Source of the DNA: Schleiferiaceae bacterium
GTDB lineage: Bacteria > Bacteroidota > Bacteroidia > Flavobacteriales > Schleiferiaceae
DNA length: 36,046 nucleotides
Direction of reading: 5' to 3'
NCBI GenBank assembly: GCA_028357285.1
Contig: JAOMWM010000011.1
Span: forward strand, 1-36,046
Shown: positions 1 to 7,551 of the stretch, piece after piece
How the letters are laid out: each line of letters starts with the position of its first letter
Position numbering within the stretch: the stretch's first letter is position 1
Translations under genes and position numbers: made by a program
Notes under the pieces: generated by a model
What the model saw: the letters and a program-made list of their open reading frames with translations, nothing else
Database searches by the model: none
Told to the model about the DNA's origin: nothing

Positions 1-19
1 TTATTTTGATTGGAGTGAC

Positions 20-562
20 TTATTTTTTAGGTGCAAGCGTGATGTTCATCTTCTTACCGTCCATAGAAGGCATGTGTTCTACCTTTCCATATTCTTCAAG
101 ATCTTGAGCCAAGCGCAGCAATAAGATTTCACCTTTGTCCTTAAATACGATAGAACGACCGCGGAAGAAAACGAAGGCTTTCACCTTGTTGCCTGCTTTC
201 AAAAACTCGATAGCATGCTTTTTCTTGAAGTCGTAATCGTGATCTGAGGTATTTGGGCCAAATCGTATTTCCTTAATGACCACCTTAACAGCCTTCGACG
301 CAAGTTCCTTTTGTTTCTTGCGTTGATCGTACATGAATTTGCTGTAGTCAATGATTTTACAAACTGGTGGGTCTGCCTTTGGCGAAATTTCAACCAAATC
401 CAAATCCAAATCGTCTGCCATGCGTAACGCTTGGCGAGTTTCATAAACTCCAGGTTCTACATTTTCTCCAACGAGACGAATTTTTGGTACTCTAATTCTA
501 TCGTTGATGCGGTGGTTTGCAGCCAGTTTCTCTTTTGGCTGCTTTCTTTTGCCTTTTCTCAG
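20..562 (-). CDS. infC: Translation initiation factor IF-3, non-AUG start
   Basis: IF-3 binds the 30S subunit and checks start-codon and initiator-tRNA pairing. The minus-strand frame runs from a stop at 575-577 to TAA at 20-22. The first ATG (419-421) would begin at [14 protein letters not shown] and remove much of the N-terminal domain. Reading upstream in the same frame restores the conserved RINDRIR and [12 protein letters not shown] segments. Between the upstream stop and RIND there is no ATG, GTG, TTG or ATT, only two CTG codons. The first, at 560-562, gives a 180-residue protein beginning (M)RKGKRKQ, like the E. coli N-terminus MKGGKR, and matches the usual family length. The C-terminus ends in the typical ITLAPKK. 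It lies 27 nt downstream of thrS, as in the classical thrS-infC-rpmI-rplT operon; the ribosomal protein genes would lie beyond the left edge. Identity is certain; the exact start is inferred. Confidence 0.93.
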   Translation of the reverse strand: MRKGKRKQPKEKLAANHRINDRIRVPKIRLVGENVEPGVYETRQALRMADDLDLDLVEISPKADPPVCKIIDYSKFMYDQRKKQKELASKAVKVVIKEIRFGPNTSDHDYDFKKKHAIEFLKAGNKVKAFVFFRGRSIVFKDKGEILLLRLAQDLEEYGKVEHMPSMDGKKMNITLAPKK

Positions 563-589
563 GGTCTCTTGTTTTTAGTTAAACTTCTA

Positions 590-2518
590 TTAATCAATTA
601 GTTCCGAGATCTCTTTCTCGATGCTTTCTACAAATGCTTCTTTAGCCATGGTGCCTAAATCTCCTTCGCCGTGACGACGAACACTGAGTTCACCACTGGT
701 CGCTTCTTTCTCGCCAACGATCAACATGTAAGGAATTTTAGTGACTTCTGCATCACGTATCTTCCTGCCAATCTTTTCGTTACGGTCGTCTACGAGGGCG
801 CGAATATCGGAAATTTCTAGGAATTGAGCTATTTCTTTCGCGTACTCATTGTACTTCTCACTAACGGGAAGAATCTTCACTTGTTCAGGGGTGAGCCACA
901 ATGGGAAGTTACCGCCACAATGTTCGAGTAGTACTGCAACGAAACGCTCCATAGAGCCAAAGGGCGCACGGTGAATCATAACAGGACGGTGGCTTTCGTT
1001 ATCACTGCCTTTGTATTCCAATTCGAAACGTTCCGGTAGGTTGTAATCTACCTGAATGGTGCCCAATTGCCAGCTGCGTCCCAATGCGTCTTTTACCATG
1101 AAATCGAGCTTAGGACCATAGAAAGCGGCTTCACCGTATTCAACGACCGTGTTCAGTTCTTTTTCGCCCGCCGCCTCAATGATCGCTGACTCCGCCTTAT
1201 CCCAATTTTCGTCTGAGCCAATGTATTTCTCAGGTTTGTTCGGGTCTCTTAAGCTGATTTGCGCCGTGTAGTCTTTAAAATCTAGCGTTTTGAAGATGTA
1301 CAACACAAGGTCGATGACACTTTTGAATTCGCTTTTTAATTGGTCCGGCATACAGAAAATATGTGCATCATCTTGCGTAAACCCACGCACGCGTGTCAAG
1401 CCGTGAAGCTCACCGCTTTGCTCGTAGCGGTACACTGTGCCAAACTCAGCATAGCGTACGGGTAAATCCTTGTAAGATTTTGGGGTAGCCTTATACAATT
1501 CACAGTGGTGTGGACAGTTCATCGGCTTCAAAAGATACTCTTCACCTTCTTCTGGAGTATTGATCGGCTGGAAACTATCGGCGCCGTATTTGGCGTAATG
1601 CCCGGAGCAAACGTAAAGCTCTTTATTTCCAATATGCGGCGTAATCACACCGTGGTATCCTGCCTTTTTCTGTGCTTTTTTTAAGAAATTTTCTAGGCGT
1701 TCACGTAGTGCAGCTCCCTTAGGAAGCCATAGTGGAAGACCCGCACCAACACGTTGACTAAATGTGAACAGTTCAAGTTCTTTTCCTAGTTTTCGGTGGT
1801 CACGCTTTTTCGCTTCTTCAAGCAGTTCAAGGTATTCTTTGAGCTCGCCTTGTTTCTGGAATGAAACGCCATAAACACGAGTTAACTGAGGATTATTCTC
1901 ATCGCCGCGCCAGTAAGCACCAGCAACATTCATAATTTTTACTGCCTTAATATATCCAGTATGTGGAATGTGCCCACCGCGACATAAATCCGTGAAGTCG
2001 GCGTGGTCACAAAAGGTGATTGTACCGTCTTCTAAATTCGATATCAGTTCTGTTTTGTAAGGATTATGCTTATACGCTTCAAGCGCCTCTGCCTTTGTTA
2101 CTGCACGAAGTTTAAATTCCGATTTCGCACGGGCAAATTCCAGCATTTGCTTCTCAATTTTTTCGAAATCCTTTTCACCTATGGTTTCTTCGCCAAAGTC
2201 AACATCATAATAGAAGCCTTTTTCAATGGCAGGTCCTATGGTCAATTTCGCATCAGGGTAGAAGTGCACAATGGCCTGAGCTAAAACGTGTGCCGAACTG
2301 TGCCAAAACGCTTCTTTCCCCGAGGCATCGTTCCAGGTGAAAAACTGCAATGTACCGTCAGTAGTCAATGGGTCATTAAGCTCTATGGTTTGACCGTCAA
2401 AGCTGCCTGATAGAATATTACGTGCAAGACCGTGAGAGATGCTCTTTGCTACGTCCATGGCTGTAGTGCCTGATTCGTAACTGCGTTGGTTCCCATCTGG
2501 GAAAGTGATTGTAATCAT
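590..2518 (-). CDS. thrS: Threonyl-tRNA synthetase
   Basis: Charges tRNA-Thr with threonine in the cytoplasm. The 642-residue length matches the bacterial family. In order: a TGS domain (about residues 1-60), the editing/second additional domain with HSSAH at 73-77, the class II catalytic core with the zinc-site segment [13 protein letters not shown] and the TQDDAHIFC segment, and a C-terminal anticodon-binding domain starting near [18 protein letters not shown]. The ATG at 2516-2518 follows a perfect TAnnTTTG -7 element about 30 bp upstream. infC follows after 27 nt, so the two are probably cotranscribed. No leader structure resembling a T-box or a tRNA-like operator was recognised upstream. 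No key motif is missing. Confidence 0.98.
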   Translation of the reverse strand: MITITFPDGNQRSYESGTTAMDVAKSISHGLARNILSGSFDGQTIELNDPLTTDGTLQFFTWNDASGKEAFWHSSAHVLAQAIVHFYPDAKLTIGPAIEKGFYYDVDFGEETIGEKDFEKIEKQMLEFARAKSEFKLRAVTKAEALEAYKHNPYKTELISNLEDGTITFCDHADFTDLCRGGHIPHTGYIKAVKIMNVAGAYWRGDENNPQLTRVYGVSFQKQGELKEYLELLEEAKKRDHRKLGKELELFTFSQRVGAGLPLWLPKGAALRERLENFLKKAQKKAGYHGVITPHIGNKELYVCSGHYAKYGADSFQPINTPEEGEEYLLKPMNCPHHCELYKATPKSYKDLPVRYAEFGTVYRYEQSGELHGLTRVRGFTQDDAHIFCMPDQLKSEFKSVIDLVLYIFKTLDFKDYTAQISLRDPNKPEKYIGSDENWDKAESAIIEAAGEKELNTVVEYGEAAFYGPKLDFMVKDALGRSWQLGTIQVDYNLPERFELEYKGSDNESHRPVMIHRAPFGSMERFVAVLLEHCGGNFPLWLTPEQVKILPVSEKYNEYAKEIAQFLEISDIRALVDDRNEKIGRKIRDAEVTKIPYMLIVGEKEATSGELSVRRHGEGDLGTMAKEAFVESIEKEISELID

Positions 2519-2547
2519 GTGCTTATCTACAATTATAAGATGAAGAG

Positions 2548-2555
2548 CAAAAATA
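2548..2555 (-). promoter_or_regulatory. -7 promoter element for thrS-infC
   Basis: On the minus strand this reads TATTTTTG, a perfect match to the Bacteroidota primary-sigma -7 consensus TAnnTTTG, about 30 bp before the thrS ATG. No good -33 TTTG was found at the 19-bp spacing, so the call rests on the -7 box and its position. Confidence 0.45.
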
Positions 2556-2579
2556 GCGTTTAGAGCGGCTTGTACGGTT

Positions 2580-2610
2580 TTTTTACTCCTATTTTATTCT
2601 TGTACTTTAG
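2580..2610 (+). promoter_or_regulatory. Possible promoter for the men operon
   Basis: TTTT at 2580-2583, a 19-bp spacer and TACTTTAG at 2603-2610 approximate the Bacteroidota pattern TTTG-N19-TAnnTTTG with one mismatch in each box. It lies 18 bp before the menI ATG at 2629. The T-rich context makes chance matches likely. Confidence 0.3.
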
Positions 2611-2628
2611 CCATGTATTATTGATCTT

Positions 2629-3063
2629 ATGGAGCATACCCCAAACCAGACCGCCATCCTTAAAAAATTCAATGACCTCTGCAAGGATACCTTGATGGAA
2701 ACCCTAGGTATTACTTACGTTGACGTGGATCCAGATGCGGGTATGTTGGTAGCTACGATGCCCGTTGATTCAAGAGTATACCAGCCCATGCGCATTTTAC
2801 ATGGTGGGGCAACCGTAGCATTGGCGGAGAGTGTAGGCTCTGCAGCCTCTCAATTACTCATCGATCCTTCTAAAGAGGCCGCTGTCGGCGCCGAAATCAG
2901 TGCCAATCATTTAAAGAGTGCACGAACAGGTATGCTCATCGCTACGGCAACATGTGTCCACCGGGGAAAGAGCTCACATCTTTTTCAAATTCGTATAGAA
3001 AACGAACAAGGTGAATTGATTTCTATGGTGAAATTGCTCAACTTCATAAAAGCACGCAAATAA
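2629..3063 (+). CDS. menI: Hotdog-fold acyl-CoA thioesterase, probable DHNA-CoA thioesterase
   Basis: A 144-residue single hotdog domain of the PaaI/YdiI type. The segment RILHGGATVALAESVGSAA carries the HGG motif and the catalytic acidic residue expected of this family, and LKSARTGMLIATATCVHRGKSSHLFQIRI is the usual C-terminal half. Family members include the thioesterase that releases 1,4-dihydroxy-2-naphthoate from its CoA ester in menaquinone synthesis. That role is inferred here from position: it is the first gene of the men cluster, and its TAA overlaps the menF ATG by one base (TAATG at 3061-3065), suggesting coupled translation. A general acyl-CoA thioesterase remains the alternative. 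Confidence 0.85.
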   Translation: MEHTPNQTAILKKFNDLCKDTLMETLGITYVDVDPDAGMLVATMPVDSRVYQPMRILHGGATVALAESVGSAASQLLIDPSKEAAVGAEISANHLKSARTGMLIATATCVHRGKSSHLFQIRIENEQGELISMVKLLNFIKARK

Positions 3064-4016
3064 TGCTCGAAGTATTGGCGCGCATACCCGGAAGGCCAAA
3101 AGTCGCCTCAAAATACGTCGAGACAGACGTTGCTCATGCGACCGCATTGTTGCGCGGTTTTCATGATGATTTACGCGGTTTCAAGGAAGAATCAGTACTG
3201 GATGAGGCTCTTTTTTGGTCCGATTATGCCACGACAAGACTTAATGTTCCCGCGCAAAGCGACACAGCTGCTTACCAGCAACAGATTACTGAGATTATCG
3301 CACGAATTGCGCTACACGAGGTAAGCAAAGTAGTACTGAGCCGTCCTTCCCATTTAAATAACACGCGCGCTGATGCTGAAAGGACCTTTGCAGAGCTTGA
3401 AAAACGGTACCCAAACTGCACCGTATTTGCCCTCAAACACCCTGAATACGGTCATTGGATGGGCGCTTCACCTGAAGTGCTCTTCGAAGAGATCGAGGGC
3501 GGGTTCCGTTCTATGTCGCTCGCAGGTACACGATTATCTGGAGCTTCTGACTGGGGCGATAAAGAGCGCGAGGAACAGAATTTTGTTACGACAGAGATTC
3601 AAAAAACTCTAGCAGCCTTTGGTGGGAGCGTTCGCAAACAAGCGGAAGAAACACTGCTCGCGGGGCCGGTCGAGCATTTATTGACTTGGGTAGAAACCGA
3701 TGCGGCGAACGCGCCGGCGGTGGATATTCTCGAAGCATTACACCCAACACCCGCCATATGTGGGACACCGACAGCACCTGCACGTAAAGTAATTGCTGAA
3801 GTGGAACAATACGACCGCGGTTTATACACCGGGTATTTAGCCTTTATGACCGGTGGTTTGCATGCTACAGTGCTGCTGCGTACTATGCAGTGGTCAGAAT
3901 CGGGCATTACTTTTTATGCAGGAGGCGGAATTACTAAGGACAGCGTACCTTTGAATGAGTGGATGGAGACAGAGTATAAAATCTCTGCCCTCAAGGACGC
4001 TGTACAATTCAAATGA
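3063..4016 (+). CDS. menF: Isochorismate synthase (chorismate-binding family)
   Basis: Converts chorismate to isochorismate, the first committed step of classical menaquinone synthesis. The chorismate-binding domain is complete from HEVSKVVLSRP (the lysine-containing segment that activates water in MenF) through GASPEVLFE, SLAGTR, LHPTPAICGTP and RGLYTGYLAF to the C-terminal YAGGGI. The protein has only 317 residues. The loss is in the N-terminal half-domain, about 80 residues before the lysine segment; E. coli MenF has roughly twice that. The start is fixed by the one-base overlap with menI and it overlaps menD by 4 nt (ATGA). Isochorismate synthase is preferred over anthranilate or salicylate synthase because of the men context. 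Confidence 0.92.
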   Translation: MLEVLARIPGRPKVASKYVETDVAHATALLRGFHDDLRGFKEESVLDEALFWSDYATTRLNVPAQSDTAAYQQQITEIIARIALHEVSKVVLSRPSHLNNTRADAERTFAELEKRYPNCTVFALKHPEYGHWMGASPEVLFEEIEGGFRSMSLAGTRLSGASDWGDKEREEQNFVTTEIQKTLAAFGGSVRKQAEETLLAGPVEHLLTWVETDAANAPAVDILEALHPTPAICGTPTAPARKVIAEVEQYDRGLYTGYLAFMTGGLHATVLLRTMQWSESGITFYAGGGITKDSVPLNEWMETEYKISALKDAVQFK

Positions 4017-5569
4017 CAACAACAAAGCACACGGCACATTGGACATTACAAGCGCTTGCTCAAGCAGGGGTGAAGACTATTGTGTTTTCTCCTGGTTCGC
4101 GAAATGCGCCATTAGTCATCGCTGCTGAAGCCTTAGGTTCTTTTACGCTGGAAGTGCTCGGTGATGAGCGCAGTGCGGGCTTTAATGCACTGGGAAGAAG
4201 CCTTGTAACGGGTGCGCCAGTTGCGGTGTGTTGTACGTCAGGTAGCGCTTTAGCAAATTATTATCCTGCTGTTTTAGAAGCGTTTTATGCCCACGTTCCG
4301 TTGATTGTCCTCAGTGCCGATCGACCGGAGGAGCGTATCAATAAGGGTGAGGGTCAGACCTGTGTTCAACGCGACTTTTATGAGCCACATGTTGCTGCTA
4401 GCGTGCATATTGAAGAAGATGCTTCGGCCTCGGAAGTTGTGTCGCAACTAGATTTTGCGCTTCGCGCGCAGCACGTTGAAATGCGCCCGATCCATATCAA
4501 TCTTGATTTTGATGAGCCGCTTTATGCCCAAGAATTGGAACCAGAGCCAGTGAAGCTGGTCTTTTCAGAGGACGTAATGGAATTCCATGGAATACCGGAT
4601 AATCAGCCGATTCCTTCTTTTTCAGAGTATGAGTCCGTAGCCGTAATTGCGGGCCAATTATTACCCCAAGAAAGTGCACAATTGCGCGCGCTGCTCGATG
4701 AAGGAGTCGCTTGGACGCTTTTTGCAGACCCTATGAGTGGTGTGCTGGACCATCCACAGGCAGTACCTATGGAAGCGTTGCTCGATCTTGAACCCGATGC
4801 TGTTTTAAGTGTAGGTGGACAGTGGATTAATAAAAAGCCCAAACAGCATTTACGTGCGTTGGGAATTAAAAAGCATGTGCACATTGATATTTTCCAATGT
4901 TGGGATGTGTTAGACGCTGAGGTGCTGCATTTAAGGATGCCTAAAATTGCACTTGCAGTTTATAAATCCGCCCCGGAATTCATTAGAATACCATCTGTGG
5001 AACCGGTTTCGAAACCCTTGCCGTGGTCGGATGCTTCGGCCTTTCAAAGTGTGGTCTCAAAATTAAATACAACGGACGTACTGCATTTAGGAAACAGCTC
5101 CATCGTACGTTATCTCAATTACTTTCCGAACGCTGTACAACTGTATGGAAATAGAGGAGTGGCGGGCATTGATGGCAGTTTGAGCACGGCTGTTGGTGCG
5201 GCTTTGGCAGATCCCGAGCGCAAACATTTTTTAATCATTGGCGATCAAAGTTTTCTATACGATCACAACGGATTATATGGACAGAAAATTCCTCAGAATT
5301 TGGTGGTATGTGTACTCAATAATGGGGTAGGCGGCATTTTTGATTGGCTCCCAGGAACGGCCAGTACTGGGCCAACGGCACAACGCGTTTTTGCCAATGC
5401 ACAAAACGTCAATCTTGAAGGAATTGCATCGGCCTTCGGTGTGGACTACGAAGCGGTTTCCTCAGTAGCAGCATTAGTAGCAGCATTGGATACGGCTGTG
5501 GGGCCGAAAATAATTGATAGTAAAACGGAGCAGCATGCCAACTTAGCGGCGCTTGCTGCGTTACGATAG
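4013..5569 (+). CDS. menD: 2-succinyl-5-enolpyruvyl-6-hydroxy-3-cyclohexene-1-carboxylate synthase
   Basis: Thiamine-diphosphate enzyme that joins isochorismate to the succinyl semialdehyde unit from 2-oxoglutarate. The N-terminal pyrimidine-binding domain shows SPGSRNAPL and DERSAGFNALGRS, followed by TSGSALANYYPAVLEA and LSADRPEE. The C-terminal ThDP-binding domain shows IGDQSFLYDHNGL and VVCVLNNGVGGIF, the G-D...NN diphosphate/Mg motif. At 518 residues it is slightly shorter than the E. coli enzyme (about 556). It starts inside the end of menF (4-nt overlap) and stops one base before the menA ATG. Confidence 0.97.
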   Translation: MTTTKHTAHWTLQALAQAGVKTIVFSPGSRNAPLVIAAEALGSFTLEVLGDERSAGFNALGRSLVTGAPVAVCCTSGSALANYYPAVLEAFYAHVPLIVLSADRPEERINKGEGQTCVQRDFYEPHVAASVHIEEDASASEVVSQLDFALRAQHVEMRPIHINLDFDEPLYAQELEPEPVKLVFSEDVMEFHGIPDNQPIPSFSEYESVAVIAGQLLPQESAQLRALLDEGVAWTLFADPMSGVLDHPQAVPMEALLDLEPDAVLSVGGQWINKKPKQHLRALGIKKHVHIDIFQCWDVLDAEVLHLRMPKIALAVYKSAPEFIRIPSVEPVSKPLPWSDASAFQSVVSKLNTTDVLHLGNSSIVRYLNYFPNAVQLYGNRGVAGIDGSLSTAVGAALADPERKHFLIIGDQSFLYDHNGLYGQKIPQNLVVCVLNNGVGGIFDWLPGTASTGPTAQRVFANAQNVNLEGIASAFGVDYEAVSSVAALVAALDTAVGPKIIDSKTEQHANLAALAALR

Positions 5570-5570
5570 T

Positions 5571-6482
5571 ATGGTACCACTTCATATTTGGATTCAAGCA
5601 GCGCGGCTGCGCACCTTACCGCTCGCTTTCGCAGTCATTGCCTTAGGAACAGGTATGGCCTACAAAATCAATGAACACGTGCATTGGGGCATCTTTGCAC
5701 TTGCCGTATTCACCGCTGGCGCTTACCAAATATTGTCGAATTATGCCAATGACCTGGGCGATGGTCTGCGCGGTACCGATGACCACCGTACGGGTGAAAA
5801 ACGTGCGATAGCGAGCGGTTTAATTACTGCCGATCAAATGAAGCGTGCCGTTAATCTATGGACCGCATTGGCCCTGATTGGAGGTGGCGGATTGAGTTTT
5901 TTAGCATTTCAAGAACGCATTCCGCTCTTAGTACTCTTTTCGCTCTTGAATATTGCTGCGGTGCTTGCAGCTAAGTCCTATACTATGGGGCCAAAGCCCT
6001 ATGCATATTGGGGCGGAGGTGATTTTTTTGTCTTTTTATTTTTTGGATTGGTCGGAGTTCTCGGCTCCGCAAGCTTATACGGATCGCTGCACTGGAGCTT
6101 CCTATTTCCAGCGTTGGTGGCCGGCAACTACAGTGCGGCAGTACTTACTTTAAATAATCTTCGAGATGTTGAAACGGACGCTGTAGCCGGCAAGCGAACG
6201 CTTGTTGTCCGGTTCGGATATCAATGGGGAAGGGGTTATTTTAAAGCGCTCTTGATGATTGGCAACGTATTGAGTTTATTCTTCGCTTTGTATTGGGCCG
6301 CTGTAGACGGGAATCAATTTTTACTCATCTTCCACATCGCCTATGGAGTGGTACTCTCCCGGGTAGTTTTTATTCGGTTCGCTCGGGCAAGAGATTCGGC
6401 AACACTAGACTCCTTACTGAAACCTATGGCGCTGATGACTTTGGTCTATTGTCTCGGAACTGCCTTAGCCCTTAACTTTTAG
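5571..6482 (+). CDS. menA: 1,4-dihydroxy-2-naphthoate polyprenyltransferase
   Basis: Integral-membrane UbiA-family prenyltransferase that attaches the isoprenoid tail to DHNA, giving demethylmenaquinone. The first aspartate-rich motif is NDLGDGLRGTDDHRTG (NDxxD) and the second is NNLRDVETDAVAGKRT (DxxxD). About eight to nine hydrophobic segments are readable, for example HWGIFALAVFTAGAYQIL and VLSLFFALYW. ATG at 5571 is chosen over the longer TTG at 5553 because it begins directly at the expected WIQAARLRTLPLA and lies one base after the menD stop. The result is 303 residues, normal for MenA. In many related genomes menB sits between menD and menA; here there is no room for it. Confidence 0.96.
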   Translation: MVPLHIWIQAARLRTLPLAFAVIALGTGMAYKINEHVHWGIFALAVFTAGAYQILSNYANDLGDGLRGTDDHRTGEKRAIASGLITADQMKRAVNLWTALALIGGGGLSFLAFQERIPLLVLFSLLNIAAVLAAKSYTMGPKPYAYWGGGDFFVFLFFGLVGVLGSASLYGSLHWSFLFPALVAGNYSAAVLTLNNLRDVETDAVAGKRTLVVRFGYQWGRGYFKALLMIGNVLSLFFALYWAAVDGNQFLLIFHIAYGVVLSRVVFIRFARARDSATLDSLLKPMALMTLVYCLGTALALNF

Positions 6483-6489
6483 GTTTGTA

Positions 6490-7551
6490 ATGAAAGCAAC
6501 CGTACACCCTTATCTTCTCAACTTTAAGCAACCTGCGGGGACTTCGCGCGGTATTCTGCGGACGAAAGAGAGTTTCTTTTTGCGTATCGAGGATGCTGGG
6601 TCACCGTTTGGGATTGGATTGGGTGAGGTAGGTGTCTTACGCGGATTGAGCGTTGATGATGTCCCGGAATTGGAAAGTCAACTGGTTTGGACTGCGAAAA
6701 ACATTCATCTGGGTTTGGAGGAATTGTATGTTCGCAACCGTACTTTTCCTAGCGTCCAATTCGCATTGGAGCAAGCCTTTAGTCATTTACATTATGGCTT
6801 TCATCACTTTGAGAACCCTTTTAGCAGGGGCGAGCAGGGACAGTCGATAAACGGCTTGATCTGGATGGGGTCGAAGGATTTCATGCTCGATCAAATACAA
6901 CGCAGATTAGAAGAGGGATTTAAGACTTTAAAAATGAAAGTCGGTGCTATTTCTTGGACGGATGAATTGACTTTGCTTAAAGGTATTCGCGAACGCTTTT
7001 CTTCGAGCGATTTGATTTTACGTGTAGATGCGAATGGTGCCTTCGATCGATCTTCAATAGTAACTGTAGTGCATGAATTGGCTGCGCTTGAGGTTCATAG
7101 TATAGAGCAGCCGCTTCCTCCAGCAGATCGTGAAGGGTTGGCTCAAATATGCACTTCGTCGCCTGTACCTGTAGCTTTAGACGAAAGTCTCATTGGCGTT
7201 TTTAGTGCAGTTGAAAAAGAGCTCCTCTTGGATGCTGTACGACCGCAGTTCATTATCCTCAAGCCTAGTTTTATTGGCGGTTGGCGTGGTGCGGACGAAT
7301 GGATTGATTGTGCTAATGCGCGCGGTATAGAGTGGTGGGCAACTTCCGCTTTAGAGAGTACTGTGGGCATGAATGCCATTGCGCAATGGACGGCTACAAA
7401 GCAATTGCACTTGCCTCAAGGATTAGGAACGGGCAGTTTGTATACCAACAACATTCCTGGACCCTTAGAAGTTAAAAACGGTGAATTATGGACGGTAGGT
7501 GATGTCCAGAAACTTTGGTCGTTCCCAGATTCTTTTAGTCCATTTAAATAG
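6490..7551 (+). CDS. menC: o-succinylbenzoate synthase
   Basis: Enolase-superfamily dehydratase that converts the MenD/MenH product to o-succinylbenzoate. Catalytic landmarks appear in order: the lysine pair segment FKTLKMKVGA, metal ligands in RVDANGAF, IEQPLPP and LDESLIG, and the second catalytic lysine in IILKPSFIGG. At 353 residues the length is typical for the Bacteroidota enzyme. The start is 7 nt after the menA stop, so it belongs to the same transcript. Its last 8 nt overlap, tail to tail, the end of the minus-strand TonB receptor gene. Confidence 0.95.
   Translation: MKATVHPYLLNFKQPAGTSRGILRTKESFFLRIEDAGSPFGIGLGEVGVLRGLSVDDVPELESQLVWTAKNIHLGLEELYVRNRTFPSVQFALEQAFSHLHYGFHHFENPFSRGEQGQSINGLIWMGSKDFMLDQIQRRLEEGFKTLKMKVGAISWTDELTLLKGIRERFSSSDLILRVDANGAFDRSSIVTVVHELAALEVHSIEQPLPPADREGLAQICTSSPVPVALDESLIGVFSAVEKELLLDAVRPQFIILKPSFIGGWRGADEWIDCANARGIEWWATSALESTVGMNAIAQWTATKQLHLPQGLGTGSLYTNNIPGPLEVKNGELWTVGDVQKLWSFPDSFSPFK

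Noticed and set aside
3586-3907. Long antisense reading frames inside menF and many other genes
   Set aside because: They are shadows of strongly supported coding sequences with no motif or start signal of their own.
5553-5570. TTG start extending MenA by six residues
   Set aside because: The ATG at 5571 lies one base after the menD stop and begins the protein at the expected place.
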